The position numbers and the translations under genes were made by a program. A stretch of 64,000 nucleotides of DNA from Bacillota bacterium. GTDB lineage: Bacteria; Bacillota; Clostridia; Oscillospirales; Acutalibacteraceae. The stretch is taken from contig JAETSA010000009.1 in the NCBI GenBank assembly GCA_021769885.1, positions 79,532-143,531 of the forward strand. The letters are read 5' to 3'. The notes below the pieces were generated by a model. That model was not told the DNA's origin, searched no databases, and worked only from the letters and a program-made list of their open reading frames with translations. Positions within the stretch are counted from its first letter, which is position 1; each line of letters begins with the position of its first letter. This document shows, piece after piece, positions 38,385 through 49,249 of the stretch.

Positions 38385-38414
38385 TTGAAAAGCAAGGGGG
38401 CACAATGGTATAAT
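38385..38414 (+). promoter_or_regulatory. guaB promoter
   Basis: TTGAAA (38385-38390), 18-base spacer, consensus TATAAT (38409-38414), then a GGGAGG ribosome site before the guaB ATG at 38448. Confidence 0.85.
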
Positions 38415-38444
38415 TATGGATAAATTAAAATGGGAGGATTTTAA

Positions 38445-39911
<1,467 letters not shown>

Positions 39912-39914
39912 GAG

Positions 39915-40412
39915 ATGGAACACGACTATCCGAAACGGAAACGAAATAGATTAGAGGGCTATGATTATGCACAGCCAAACTATTACTATGTTACCGTTTG
40001 TGCAAAAGATCGAAAAGCACTGTTTTGGGAGTTTCCATACCGTAGGGGCGCGCATTGCGCGCCCGAGAAACTTCCGCTTTCACCAATCGGTAAAGTTGTG
40101 GAACAAGCGATTTTGCATATTCCCGAAAGTTATGAATCCATTGCTGTTGACAAATATGTTGTTATGCCGAATCATATACATATGATTCTGATTTTTCGGG
40201 CAGATGCTTACGGGCGCGCAATGCACGCCCCTACGCTCTCAACCGTTATCGGGCAAATGAAAGGCTATGCAACGAAAATGTGCGGAAAACAGATTTGGCA
40301 AAAGAGCTTTTATGATAGAGTGATTCGTTCGCAAAAAGCATATGAAGAGATTTGGAATTATATTGACGGAAATCCGCTGAAATGGCAGGATGACGAATAT
40401 TATATAAGATAG
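39915..40412 (+). CDS. REP-associated tyrosine transposase (RAYT 2)
   Basis: A 165-residue Y1 transposase: RLEGYDYAQPNYYYVTVCAK, HUH motif in MPNHIHMILIF and WQKSFYDRVIRSQKAYEEIW with the candidate tyrosine. Two GTAG hairpins lie in frame at 40042-40064 and, inverted, 40212-40234 (22 of 23 bases match), coding for the YRRGAHCAPE and YGRAMHAPT loops. Their stem (gcgcgcattgcgcgc) matches many intergenic REPs in the window. It starts three bases after guaB, so it is probably read by translation coupling from that transcript, and lies before glyA. Confidence 0.9.
   Translation: MEHDYPKRKRNRLEGYDYAQPNYYYVTVCAKDRKALFWEFPYRRGAHCAPEKLPLSPIGKVVEQAILHIPESYESIAVDKYVVMPNHIHMILIFRADAYGRAMHAPTLSTVIGQMKGYATKMCGKQIWQKSFYDRVIRSQKAYEEIWNYIDGNPLKWQDDEYYIR
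40042..40234. repeat. Inverted REP pair inside RAYT 2
   Basis: 40042-40064 begins GTAGGGGCGCGCATTGCG; 40212-40234 is the reverse complement with one base changed. Both lie at the same two protein-loop positions as in the other RAYT genes. Confidence 0.88.
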
Positions 40413-40434
40413 CAACTACAAAGGAGACTGAGAA

Positions 40435-41688
40435 ATGTACGCAGATTTAATGGACACCATTGGGTTTGTCACAAAATACGACGAAGAGGTCGGCGCGGCG
40501 ATGGCAAAAGAGCTTGCCCGTCAGCAGAGAAATTTGGAGCTGATTGCCAGCGAAAACATCGTTTCCCCCGCCGTGATGGCGGCAATGGGCAGCGTGCTGA
40601 CCAACAAATACGCCGAAGGCTATTCGGGCAAACGCTATTACGGCGGCTGTGAATGCGTCGATATCGTTGAAGATATCGCCGTAAAGCGCGCGTGCGAGCT
40701 GTTCGGCGCGAATTTTGCCAATGTACAGCCCCATTCGGGCGCACAGGCAAATATGGCGGCATATTTTGCACTGATTCAGCCCGGCGACACCGTAATGGGT
40801 ATGAATCTTGCCGAGGGCGGACATCTGACCCACGGCTCGCCTGTCAATATGTCGGGTAAATACTTTAATTTCGTCGCATACGGCGTCAATGAGAACGGCT
40901 ATATTGATTACGACGAGTTCGAAAAGAAAGCCAAAGAATGTCAGCCGAAGCTGATTGTTGCGGGCGCATCGGCGTATCCGCGTGTGATTGATTTCAAGCG
41001 CATTTCCGAAATTGCCAAAGAAGTCGGCGCATACTTTATGGTCGATATGGCGCATATCGCGGGCTTGGTTGCCGCAGGGTTACATCCCTCACCTGTTCCG
41101 TACGCCGATGTTGTTACCACCACCACACACAAGACCCTTCGCGGTCCGCGCGGCGGCTTGATTCTCACCAACGATGAGGATCTTGCAAAGGCAATCAACA
41201 AGGCAATCTTCCCCGGCACACAGGGCGGCCCGCTGATGCACATTATCGCGGGTAAGGCGGTTTGCTTCGGCGAAGCATTGAAGGAGGATTTCAAAGACTA
41301 TCAACAGCGCGTAATTGACAACTGCCAGGCTTTGGCAAAGGGTCTCACCTCTCGCGGCATTGACCTCGTTTCGGGCGGCAGTGACAATCATCTGATGCTC
41401 GTTGACCTGCGCTCCACAGGCATCACGGGCAAGGAACTCGAGCACAGACTTGACGAAGTATACATCACCGCGAACAAAAACGCGATTCCGAAAGACCCGC
41501 AGAAGCCGTTCGTCACTAGCGGCGTCCGTTTGGGCACACCTGCGGTTACGACCAGAGGTCTTACGGTTGAAGATATGGATAAGGTTGCGGAATACATTGC
41601 ACTTGCGGCAACGGATTTCGACGCGAAAGCCGATTATATCCGTGCAGGCGTAAACGAAATCTGCACAAGACATCCGCTTTATAAATAA
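40435..41688 (+). CDS. glyA: Serine hydroxymethyltransferase
   Basis: A 417-residue PLP enzyme that interconverts serine and glycine with tetrahydrofolate, feeding one-carbon units. The PLP lysine is K233 in [16 protein letters not shown]-terminal [10 protein letters not shown] and [15 protein letters not shown] are family signatures. A GGAG site precedes the ATG. It is downstream of guaB and RAYT 2; the pairing with purine synthesis is plausible since both use folate-linked metabolism. Confidence 0.97.
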   Translation: MYADLMDTIGFVTKYDEEVGAAMAKELARQQRNLELIASENIVSPAVMAAMGSVLTNKYAEGYSGKRYYGGCECVDIVEDIAVKRACELFGANFANVQPHSGAQANMAAYFALIQPGDTVMGMNLAEGGHLTHGSPVNMSGKYFNFVAYGVNENGYIDYDEFEKKAKECQPKLIVAGASAYPRVIDFKRISEIAKEVGAYFMVDMAHIAGLVAAGLHPSPVPYADVVTTTTHKTLRGPRGGLILTNDEDLAKAINKAIFPGTQGGPLMHIIAGKAVCFGEALKEDFKDYQQRVIDNCQALAKGLTSRGIDLVSGGSDNHLMLVDLRSTGITGKELEHRLDEVYITANKNAIPKDPQKPFVTSGVRLGTPAVTTRGLTVEDMDKVAEYIALAATDFDAKADYIRAGVNEICTRHPLYK

Positions 41689-41727
41689 AAATAAATCGCG
41701 AAAGCAGTTTAAAGGAGGCGGCGGCGC

Positions 41728-42255
41728 GTGCGTGAGATTATTGTGGCAAGTCAAAATCCGCAGGCCGCCGACCGCATCCGCGCGATTCTGCAAAGCGAGC
41801 ATATTTTTGTGAGCAATCTTTACCGCTCGGGCGCGGAGGTGCTCTCCTTTGCGAGTATCCGCCCCGACGCGGTTGTCATTTGCGGGAAATTGCCCGATAT
41901 GTCCGCCGCCGCACTTGCAGGTACTTTGCCGAATGGCTTTGATACCGTGTGGCTCGTGCCGTCGGGCGAACCGCTCCCAACCTTTGTCAGCAATCTAATT
42001 GCGTTGCAAATGCCCTTGAACCGTATGGAGTTTTTAAATACCGTGCGGATGCTTGCCGCGACGGAGAGCGAATGTGTCCGTCCGCGTAAAACCGTGCGCA
42101 CCGAGGAAGAAAATGCGCTCCTGCGCGATGCGAAAGCAAGGCTGATGGAACGCCATCGATTTTCCGAACGCGAGGCGCACAAGCTTTTACAGCACCGCGC
42201 CATGGAAACGGGTATGCGCATTTTGGAGGTCGCAAGGCTGGTGCTGGAGGAGTAA
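41728..42255 (+). CDS. ANTAR-domain regulator with degenerate receiver
   Basis: A 175-residue protein, GTG start at 41728 with AAAGGAGG upstream. Residues 1-110 resemble a response-regulator receiver (MREIIVASQNPQAADRIRAI) but lack a clear set of acidic pocket residues and phospho-acceptor context. Residues 120-175 form an ANTAR-type helix bundle (LLRDAKARLMERHRFSEREA, then HKLLQHRAMETGMRILEVAR), which binds paired RNA hairpins to prevent transcription termination. Its targets are unknown. A broken RAYT gene follows after three bases. Confidence 0.85.
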   Translation: MREIIVASQNPQAADRIRAILQSEHIFVSNLYRSGAEVLSFASIRPDAVVICGKLPDMSAAALAGTLPNGFDTVWLVPSGEPLPTFVSNLIALQMPLNRMEFLNTVRMLAATESECVRPRKTVRTEEENALLRDAKARLMERHRFSEREAHKLLQHRAMETGMRILEVARLVLEE

Positions 42256-42258
42256 TCT

Positions 42259-42797
42259 ATGGATTTCCCCATCCGCAAACCCACCCGCCTGCAAAATTAC
42301 GATTACAGCCAAAACGGATGTTATTTTGTGACGGTGTGTGTGAAAAACCGCAAACCGATTTTAAGCACAATCGTAGGGGGCGATGTTCTCGCCGACCGGT
42401 TCGGTCGGTGCTTCTAAGCTTCGCTTAGAGGTGTCCACCGGACACCCGCACCCTCATCGCCCCGTAAATCAAGCTGACCGAAATCGGAAAAATTGCGGAG
42501 AAGCACATACAAAAAATCAATTCGGTTTATGCAGACGTAACAGTTGAAAATTATATTATTATGCCTGACCATATACATCTTTTGATTTTCATTGATGGAT
42601 TCGAGGACGGGACGATGAGGGCATCGTCCCCTACGAATTTGAGCACCGTTATACGTTCGATGAAAACTTTTGTCACAAAAGATGTCGGAAAAAGCATTTG
42701 GCAACGCTCGTTTTATGATGAAATCATAAAAAACGAAGCCCATTTTCAACGCGCATGGGAATATATCGAATACAATGCGCTGAAAGAATACAAATAA
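42259..42797 (+). pseudogene. RAYT 3, broken by a nested hairpin module
   Basis: The gene opens like RAYT 1 ([20 protein letters not shown], then KNRKPILSTIVGGDVL) and closes the same way (WQRSFYDEIIKNEAHFQRAW ... EYIEYNALKEYK), with the HUH motif in MPDHIHLLIF. The first internal REP (42373-42463) has taken up a 69-nt module in its loop (about 42386-42454), which brings a TAA stop after about 52 codons and a frame change. The second REP at 42609-42634 is intact. It starts three bases after the ANTAR stop. The downstream part from 42561 remains open but lacks the N-terminus. Confidence 0.85.
42373..42634. repeat. Inverted REP pair inside RAYT 3, first member with a nested module
   Basis: First member: GTAGGGGGCGATG (42373-42385) closing with CATCGCCCC (42455-42463), with 69 nt inserted in the loop. 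Second, inverted: 42609-42634, whose complement reads GTAGGGGACGATG ... CATCGTCCC. The G/A and C/T differences are compensatory. Confidence 0.85.
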
Positions 42798-42949
42798 ACA
42801 AAATCATAAACAAATCATTAAAAAAACACGAATAGACAAAAAATATCTGCTTCCAAAATCTCATTGAAAACTCTGCAAAAAGCTTTTGCAAAACACTTTC
42901 AAATACTCGAAAAAAATATCTGAAATCCGATTCCTAAGGAGGGGCAAAA

Positions 42950-43789
42950 ATGCAATTTACCAAAATGCACGGTGCGGGGAACGATTATATTTATGTGAAC
43001 TGTTTCAAAGAAACGGTGGAAAACCCCGTTGAAACCGCAATCCGTGTCAGCGACCGCCATTTTGGCATCGGTGCGGACGGCTTGGTGCTGATTTCTCCTT
43101 CCGACAAGGCGGATTTCTTTATGGATATCTACAATGCAGACGGCTCGCGTGCCAAAATGTGCGGCAACGCAACGCGCTGTGTTGCAAAATATGTGTACGA
43201 CAACAAAATGACCGACCGCGATGAAATTACGCTCGAAACCTTAAGCGGCATTAAGGTCATAAAAATGACGATAAAGGACGGCAAGGCCGTCTCGGCTCGC
43301 GTCAATATGGGTGCGCCGATTTTAGAGGGCGCGAAGATTCCGACAAAATTCGACGGCAAAACCGTCGTTAGTCAAAAACTAACTATCGAAGATAAGGACT
43401 ATGCGGTGACCTGTGTTTCTATGGGCAATCCGCATTGCATTGTATATATAAAGGAAGATGTGCGCGCACTCGATTTGCCGCGCGTCGGCCCGGATTTTGA
43501 AAATCACCCGATGTTTCCCGACCGCATCAACACGGAGTTTATCCGCGTTGTCAGCGAAACCGAGCTGGATATGCGCGTATGGGAGCGCGGCTCGGGCGAA
43601 ACGCTTGCCTGCGGTACGGGCGCGTGCGCGGCAGTGGTCGCCTCCGTTTTGAACGGCTATTGCAAGCGCGGCGCGGACGTAAAAGTCAATCTTCTTGGCG
43701 GCACGCTTTTCATCAATTGGAGCGAGAACGGCGAAGTCTATATGACAGGCCCCGCCGAAACCGTCTGCACGGGAACGATAGATATTTAA
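42950..43789 (+). CDS. dapF: Diaminopimelate epimerase
   Basis: A 279-residue PLP-independent epimerase converting LL- to meso-diaminopimelate for peptidoglycan and lysine. The two catalytic cysteines are C71 (KMCGNATRC) and C221 (ETLACGTGACA). N-terminal MQFTKMHGAGNDYIY is the family start, with a strong AAGGAGG site. A RAYT gene separates it from dapL, which makes its substrate, so the two were probably adjacent once. Confidence 0.97.
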   Translation: MQFTKMHGAGNDYIYVNCFKETVENPVETAIRVSDRHFGIGADGLVLISPSDKADFFMDIYNADGSRAKMCGNATRCVAKYVYDNKMTDRDEITLETLSGIKVIKMTIKDGKAVSARVNMGAPILEGAKIPTKFDGKTVVSQKLTIEDKDYAVTCVSMGNPHCIVYIKEDVRALDLPRVGPDFENHPMFPDRINTEFIRVVSETELDMRVWERGSGETLACGTGACAAVVASVLNGYCKRGADVKVNLLGGTLFINWSENGEVYMTGPAETVCTGTIDI

Positions 43790-43795
43790 TGTATT

Positions 43796-44377
43796 ATGGA
43801 AAGCAAAGCTTTACCGAAACGAACGGCAGCGCGTCTGCAAAATTATGATTACAGCCAAAGCGGATGTTATTTCGTAACGGTTTGTGTAAAAGACCGAAAA
43901 CCTATATTATGCAAAATTCTGCCCAATCCACGCGTAGGGACGGAAGCTCTCTCACGCGTAGGGACGGACGTCCCCGTCCGTCCGCCATATAAAATCAAGT
44001 TAACACAGATTGGCTTTTTGGTGCAGGATACAATTGAGTATATAGATAAGAATTACGAAAATGTAAATGTAGACAAATATTGTATAATGCCTGACCATGT
44101 ACATTTTTTATTGACGATACAGGCTTCGGACGGACGAGGACGTCCGTCCCTACGCGAAAGTTCTTCTGAAATTGACCGTGCGCAAATGACATTGAGTCGA
44201 ACAATTCGACAGTTTAAGACTTTTACAACGAAACAGGCAAGGCAAATCGTTGGAAATCAAGAGCTGTTACTTTGGCAGTCAAGGTTTTACGACCATATTA
44301 TTCGCAATGATGAAGATTATGCGGAAAAGTGGCAGTATATAGACGAAAATCCATTGAAATACATTTACTTTAAATAG
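43796..44377 (+). CDS. REP-associated tyrosine transposase (RAYT 4)
   Basis: A 193-residue Y1 transposase: [23 protein letters not shown] motif in [10 protein letters not shown], and [20 protein letters not shown] with the candidate tyrosine. In-frame REP hairpins lie at 43958-43983 and, inverted, 44128-44153 (25 of 26 bases match); a partial extra copy at 43934 lengthens the first loop ([18 protein letters not shown]), explaining the larger size. It starts six bases after dapF and ends just before dapL, in their orientation. Confidence 0.9.
   Translation: MESKALPKRTAARLQNYDYSQSGCYFVTVCVKDRKPILCKILPNPRVGTEALSRVGTDVPVRPPYKIKLTQIGFLVQDTIEYIDKNYENVNVDKYCIMPDHVHFLLTIQASDGRGRPSLRESSSEIDRAQMTLSRTIRQFKTFTTKQARQIVGNQELLLWQSRFYDHIIRNDEDYAEKWQYIDENPLKYIYFK
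43934..44153. repeat. Inverted REP pair inside RAYT 4
   Basis: 43958-43983 begins GTAGGGACGGACGTCC and ends GTCCGTCC; 44128-44153 is its reverse complement with one loop base changed. A truncated GTAGGGACGGA copy precedes the first at 43934. Confidence 0.87.
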
Positions 44378-44388
44378 GAGGTCAGTCC

Positions 44389-45603
44389 ATGAAAATCAAT
44401 GAAAACTTTCTGAAAATCGAAAGCAGTTATCTGTTTTCGAACATCGCCAAAAAGGTGAAGGCGTATTCTGCGGCGAATCCTGAGAAAGAGATTATCCGTC
44501 TCGGCATCGGCGATGTGACGCGCCCGCTTGCGCCTGCGTGCATTGAAGCTATGCACAAGGCGGTGGATGAAATGGCGAACGCCGAAACCTTCCAAGGGTA
44601 TCCGCCGGAATACGGGCAGGATTTTCTGTTGGACGCCATCCTTGAAAATGACTATAAGGCACGCGGCATCGACCTCGAAAAAACCGAGATTTTCGTCTCG
44701 GACGGCGCAAAATCCGACTGCGGCAACATCGGCGATATTTTCTCTTTGGACAACCGTGTCGCGGTCTGCGACCCCGTGTATCCTGTGTATGTAGATACCA
44801 ACGTGATGATGGGGCGCGCGGGTGACAAGACCGAAAACGGATGGTCAAATATTGTCTATATGCCCTGCACGGCGGAAAATCATTTCCTGCCTGCAATTCC
44901 TGAGAACCATGTAGATATAATTTATCTATGCTTCCCGAACAACCCGACGGGTATGACGGCGACAAGAGCAGAACTGCAAAAATGGGTGGATTATGCCAAC
45001 CGCGAGGGTGCGGTGATTCTGTTCGACTCCGCGTATGAGGCGTTTATCACCGAAGAAAATGTGCCGCATTCGATTTACGAGCTGGACGGCGCGAAGCAAT
45101 GCGCAATTGAATTTCGCAGTTTTTCCAAAACGGCAGGCTTTACAGGCGTGCGCTGCGGCTACACGGTTGTGCCGCACGACTTAAAGTTTAACGGTACGGA
45201 ATTGAACGCGATGTGGGCGCGCCGTCAGGCGACGAAGTTCAACGGCGTTTCCTATATCACCCAGTGCGCGGCGGCGGCGTGCTACACGCCCGAGGGCAAA
45301 CAGCAGATTCGCGATATCATCGCCTATTATCAGAAAAACGCAAAAACGATTTACGACGGCTTAAAGGCTTGCGGATTTACCGTATACGGCGCAAAAAACT
45401 CGCCGTATGTGTGGCTGAAAACGCCCGACAATATGAAAAGCTGGGATTTCTTTGATTTATTGCTTGAAAAGATTCAGGTCGTCGGTACACCCGGTGAGGG
45501 TTTCGGCCCGTCCGGCGAGGGTTATTTCCGCCTGACCGCATTCGGCTCTGCGGAGAATACCGAAAAAGCCGTCGCCCGCATCAAAGATTATTTCGGGAAA
45601 TAA
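44389..45603 (+). CDS. dapL: LL-diaminopimelate aminotransferase
   Basis: A 404-residue fold-type-I PLP enzyme that converts tetrahydrodipicolinate straight to LL-DAP. The PLP lysine is K247 in [18 protein letters not shown], a sequence typical of DapL. Other family marks are [11 protein letters not shown] and [26 protein letters not shown] precedes the ATG. With dapF it gives the short DAP-aminotransferase route seen in Clostridia. The gene is intact and ends before a REP block. Confidence 0.96.
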   Translation: MKINENFLKIESSYLFSNIAKKVKAYSAANPEKEIIRLGIGDVTRPLAPACIEAMHKAVDEMANAETFQGYPPEYGQDFLLDAILENDYKARGIDLEKTEIFVSDGAKSDCGNIGDIFSLDNRVAVCDPVYPVYVDTNVMMGRAGDKTENGWSNIVYMPCTAENHFLPAIPENHVDIIYLCFPNNPTGMTATRAELQKWVDYANREGAVILFDSAYEAFITEENVPHSIYELDGAKQCAIEFRSFSKTAGFTGVRCGYTVVPHDLKFNGTELNAMWARRQATKFNGVSYITQCAAAACYTPEGKQQIRDIIAYYQKNAKTIYDGLKACGFTVYGAKNSPYVWLKTPDNMKSWDFFDLLLEKIQVVGTPGEGFGPSGEGYFRLTAFGSAENTEKAVARIKDYFGK

Positions 45604-45639
45604 AAGCAAAGTCGGTTCGCTATGGTGCGTAAAAAAGCG

Positions 45640-45905
45640 CATAGGGAACGACCTTAAGTGCCGTTTCGCAAAATCCGCACAAACCAACGGTAACGCACAA
45701 GCCCGTAGGGGCGATTCACGAATCGCCCGAGCACGGTTGGATTTCGCACAAGCACAACGGTGACGCGCAAATCGTAGGGGCGAACTGTGTTCGCCCGCAA
45801 AAGTCTGATGAAATCCTGCGGAACGACACTAAGGTAGTTCCCTACGATAGTATTCAATTTACGCTGCTTTGATTGAGATTCCGAGCGAAGCTCAGAATGA
45901 CAAAA
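45640..45905. repeat. REP hairpins between dapL and gatC
   Basis: gggaacgaccttaagtgccg (45643), gcgattcacgaatcgc after gtaggg (45705), gcgaactgtgttcgc after gtaggg (45775) paired head to head with ggaacgacactaaggtagttcc (45823), and a reversed SERSEES-type repeat (45870). Linker units read on the plus strand, away from the origin. Confidence 0.82.
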
Positions 45906-45919
45906 ATACACCAACTCAC

Positions 45920-45985
45920 TGTATACAAAGCCCGGCACCGAACATAAAAGCATTCCATTCACCCGGAACGGTACGAAATAAAAAA
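45920..45985 (+). promoter_or_regulatory. Conserved leader motif before gatC
   Basis: tgtatacaaagcccggcacc, then AACATAAAAGC, a TTCC/GGAA hairpin and GGTACGAAATAAAA, followed by GGAGG and the gatC ATG at 45998. Matches the leaders of mrp and serS. Confidence 0.5.
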
Positions 45986-45997
45986 CGGAGGCACACT

Positions 45998-46285
45998 ATG
46001 CAAATTGACAAAAACCTCGTGATGTATCTTGAAAAGCTCGGCAGAATTGAGCTTTCCGAAGAGCAGAGAACAGCATCCGAAAAGGATTTGCAGGACATTC
46101 TCACCTACATCGACACGCTGAATGAACTGAATACCGACGGCGTAGAGCCTGCGTCGCACTCCTTCCCTGTGGCGAATGTGATGCGTCAGGACTGCGTGAC
46201 CAATACCGCACAGCGTGAGGCGGTTCTGCAAAACGCGCCCAACGAAAAAGACGGCTGCTTTGTTGTGCCGAAAACTGTGGAGTAA
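45998..46285 (+). CDS. gatC: Asp/Glu-tRNA amidotransferase subunit C
   Basis: A 95-residue subunit that wraps around GatA and GatB in the amidotransferase complex. It contains LARIxL-like EKLGRIELSEEQRTASEKDL and the TLNELNTDGVEP stretch typical of GatC. The start at 45998 has ACGGAGG upstream; the open frame before it is repeat DNA. First gene of gatCAB. Confidence 0.94.
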   Translation: MQIDKNLVMYLEKLGRIELSEEQRTASEKDLQDILTYIDTLNELNTDGVEPASHSFPVANVMRQDCVTNTAQREAVLQNAPNEKDGCFVVPKTVE

Positions 46286-46296
46286 GGAGGACGCTT

Positions 46297-47760
46297 ATGG
46301 ATATTCGCAAACTGTCTGCGCTGGAGCTCGGCGCGGCCATTCGGGAAAAGAAAATCACCGTCCGTGAGGCAGCAGAAAGCTATCTTGCCGCGATTGAAAG
46401 CACGGACGGCACCTATCATTGCTATAATACCGTTTGCAAAGAGGCGGCACTCGCGCGTGCCGACGAGGTGCAGAAGGGCATTGACGAGGGGAAATATACC
46501 TCCCCGCTCGCAGGTGTGCCGATTGGCGTGAAAGACAATATCTGCACAAAAGGGATTTTGACGACCTGCTCTTCCAAGATATTAGAGAATTTCATTCCGC
46601 CGTACGATGCAACCGTCGTCCGCCGCCTGCACGATGCGGGTATGGTGATGCTCGGTAAGCTGAATATGGACGAGTTTGCCATGGGCAGTACGACAGAAAC
46701 CTCCGCAACGGGCGTTACGCATAACCCGTGGAATACACAACACGTACCCGGCGGCTCTTCGGGCGGCGCGGCGGCGGCAGTCGCGGCGGATTTAGCGCCC
46801 GTTACCTTAGGGTCGGATACAGGCGGCTCAATTCGTCAGCCCGCCTCCTTCTGCGGCGTTTCGGGTCTGAAGCCCACCTACGGTGCGGTTTCACGGTACG
46901 GACTTGTCGCGTATGCTTCATCTTTAGACCAAATCGGACCGCTTGGGCACGATGCAAAGGACTGTGCCGCACTGTTCTCGGTCATTGCGGGCAAGGATGA
47001 AAAAGACGGCACGTCTATGGAAACTCCGAAATTTGATTTTGATGCCGCAACGAACGGCGATATGCAGGGCAAAAAAATCGGCATTCCCGCCGATTACCTC
47101 GGCGAAGGCATCTCACCCGATGTGAAAGCCGCGATTGAAGCGGCGGCGGAAACCTACCGCAGTCTCGGCGCAGAGGTCGAGATTTTCCCGATGCCGATTG
47201 TGAAATACGCCATTCCCGCTTACTATATTATCGCGTGCGCTGAGGCGTGCTCCAATCTTTCACGCTATGACGGCATCAAATACGGCTATTCGAGTCCGAA
47301 TGCCGACAACCTGATGGATACCTATATCAAATCCCGTTCCGAGGGCTTCGGAATGGAAGTCAAGCGCCGCATTATGCTCGGCAACTTCGTGTTGAGCTCG
47401 GGGTATTATGACGCGTATTACAACAAAGCACTCAAGGCGAAAAAGCTGATTCAAGAATCGTTCTTCGAAGCGTTCCGGAAATACGATATGCTTTTGGGAC
47501 CTGTCGCGCCGACCACCGCGCCGAAAATCGGCGAAAGCCTTTGTGACCCCTTGAAAATGTATCTCGGCGATATTTACACTGTAATGATCAACATTGCGGG
47601 CGTGCCGAGTATGGCGCTTCCCTGCGGGTTCGACAACGAGGGGATGCCTATCGGGATGCAGTTAATCGGCAAGCCGTTCTGTGAAGCGGAAATCCTTTCC
47701 GCCGCAGTCGGATTCCAAAATGCAACGGACTTCCACAAAAAGTCCCCGAAAGAAAGTTAA
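46297..47760 (+). CDS. gatA: Asp/Glu-tRNA amidotransferase subunit A
   Basis: A 487-residue amidase that releases ammonia from glutamine for GatB. The Ser-cisSer-Lys triad fits: K79 (IGVKDN), S154 (PGGSSGG) and S178 (DTGGSIRQPA). It forms Gln-tRNA(Gln) and possibly Asn-tRNA(Asn) from misacylated tRNAs. It lies 11 bases after gatC and is followed by gatB. Confidence 0.97.
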   Translation: MDIRKLSALELGAAIREKKITVREAAESYLAAIESTDGTYHCYNTVCKEAALARADEVQKGIDEGKYTSPLAGVPIGVKDNICTKGILTTCSSKILENFIPPYDATVVRRLHDAGMVMLGKLNMDEFAMGSTTETSATGVTHNPWNTQHVPGGSSGGAAAAVAADLAPVTLGSDTGGSIRQPASFCGVSGLKPTYGAVSRYGLVAYASSLDQIGPLGHDAKDCAALFSVIAGKDEKDGTSMETPKFDFDAATNGDMQGKKIGIPADYLGEGISPDVKAAIEAAAETYRSLGAEVEIFPMPIVKYAIPAYYIIACAEACSNLSRYDGIKYGYSSPNADNLMDTYIKSRSEGFGMEVKRRIMLGNFVLSSGYYDAYYNKALKAKKLIQESFFEAFRKYDMLLGPVAPTTAPKIGESLCDPLKMYLGDIYTVMINIAGVPSMALPCGFDNEGMPIGMQLIGKPFCEAEILSAAVGFQNATDFHKKSPKES

Positions 47761-47772
47761 GGAGGCGGCAAT

Positions 47773-49203
47773 ATGGAATGGGAAATCGTTATGGGGCTTG
47801 AGGTGCACACCGAGCTCGCGACCGAAACCAAAATTTTCTGCGGCTGTTCCACGGCGTTCGGCGGCGAACCGAACACGCACGTTTGCGAGATTTGCTCGGG
47901 ACTGCCGGGCACACTGCCGCTTCTCAATCAGCGCGTGGTGGAATTTGCTGTGCGCACGGGTCTTGCCACAAACTGCGAGATTACCCGCAAAAATAAATTT
48001 GACCGCAAAAACTATTTCTATCCCGATTTGCCGAAGGCGTATCAGATTTCACAGCTGTATCTTCCGATTTGCCGAAACGGCTTTGTCGAGATTACGGATG
48101 CTGACGGCAACCCGAAAAAAATCGGGATTCACGAAATCCATATGGAAGAGGACGCAGGCAAGCTGATTCACGATGAATTTGACGACTGCACGCTGGTGGA
48201 TTATAACCGATGCGGCGTGCCGCTGTTGGAAATCGTGTCCGAGCCTGACTTCCGCTCGGCGGACGAGGTGTTGCAGTATCTTGAAAAGCTCCGCGCGATT
48301 TTGCAGTTCACGGGTGTGTCCGACTGCAAAATGCAGGAGGGTTCTTTGCGCGCCGACGTAAACCTTTCCGTGCGTCCCAAAGGGCAAAAAGAATTTGGCA
48401 CGCGTACCGAAATGAAAAACCTCAACTCCTTCCGCGCGATTGGCCGCGCGATTGCCTATGAAGCAAACCGTCAAATCGAGCTTTTGGAGGACGGCGAAAA
48501 AATTGTGCAGGAAACCCGCCGCTGGGACGACAACAAGGGCTATTCCTACGCGATGCGCTCCAAGGAGGACGCGCAGGATTACAAGTATTTCCCCGAACCC
48601 GACCTGCCGCCGATTGAGATTTCCGAGGAAACCATTGAAAGCATCCGTTCGGCAATGCCCGAACTGCCCGAGCAGAAAAAACGCCGTTATATTGACGAAT
48701 TGGGTCTGCCCGAATACGATACCTCCATTCTCACAAGCGACAAGGCGTATGTTTCGCTGTTTGAGGAGACTCTCGCCCTGTGCGGCAGTCCGAAAGACGT
48801 TGCCAACTGGATTATGGGCGAGGTGATGAAGCTGCTCAATGATACCGCGACGCTTCCCGAGAATATGGAGCTGTCACCGAAGGATTTGGCGGCGGTCATC
48901 CAAATGGTAAAGTCCAATAAAATCAACCGCGGCACGGGCAAAACCGTCCTCGAAAAGGTGTTTACAGAGGGCGTTGATCCCGAAAAATACGTCGCGGACA
49001 ACAACCTTGCACAAATCACTGATTTGTCCGCCCTGCGCCCCGTGATTGAAGAGGTCATTGCCGCAAACGAAAAGAGCGTGACGGAATACAAGTCGGGCAA
49101 AACCCAGGCAATCGGCTACCTGATGGGGCAGGCGATGCGCGCCCTCAAGGGCAAAGCCCCCGCACAGGAAGTGCAGAAGCTCCTGCACGAGATTTTGGAT
49201 TAA
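47773..49203 (+). CDS. gatB: Asp/Glu-tRNA amidotransferase subunit B
   Basis: A 476-residue subunit that binds and activates the misacylated tRNA. N-terminal GLEVHTELATETKIFCGCST with FGGEPNTHVCEICSGLPG is the GatB signature, including metal-binding cysteines; YFPEPDLPPIEI and the C-terminal YqeY-like helical tail (MGQAMRALKGKAPAQEVQKL) follow. AAGGAGG precedes the ATG. Last gene of the operon, followed by a long REP array. Confidence 0.97.
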   Translation: MEWEIVMGLEVHTELATETKIFCGCSTAFGGEPNTHVCEICSGLPGTLPLLNQRVVEFAVRTGLATNCEITRKNKFDRKNYFYPDLPKAYQISQLYLPICRNGFVEITDADGNPKKIGIHEIHMEEDAGKLIHDEFDDCTLVDYNRCGVPLLEIVSEPDFRSADEVLQYLEKLRAILQFTGVSDCKMQEGSLRADVNLSVRPKGQKEFGTRTEMKNLNSFRAIGRAIAYEANRQIELLEDGEKIVQETRRWDDNKGYSYAMRSKEDAQDYKYFPEPDLPPIEISEETIESIRSAMPELPEQKKRRYIDELGLPEYDTSILTSDKAYVSLFEETLALCGSPKDVANWIMGEVMKLLNDTATLPENMELSPKDLAAVIQMVKSNKINRGTGKTVLEKVFTEGVDPEKYVADNNLAQITDLSALRPVIEEVIAANEKSVTEYKSGKTQAIGYLMGQAMRALKGKAPAQEVQKLLHEILD

Positions 49204-49249
49204 AACAACGCACCGACCGCGAAATCCGCACAACCCAATCGTGATACAC

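Noticed and set aside
42798..42949. Gene or RNA between RAYT 3 and dapF
   Set aside because: The 150 bases are AT-rich; the first 40 match the RAYT 1 3' flank and the rest shows no frame or stable structure.
45869..45997. N-terminal extension of GatC
   Set aside because: The extra codons come from a SERSEES repeat and the leader motif; the ACGGAGG site points to ATG 45998.
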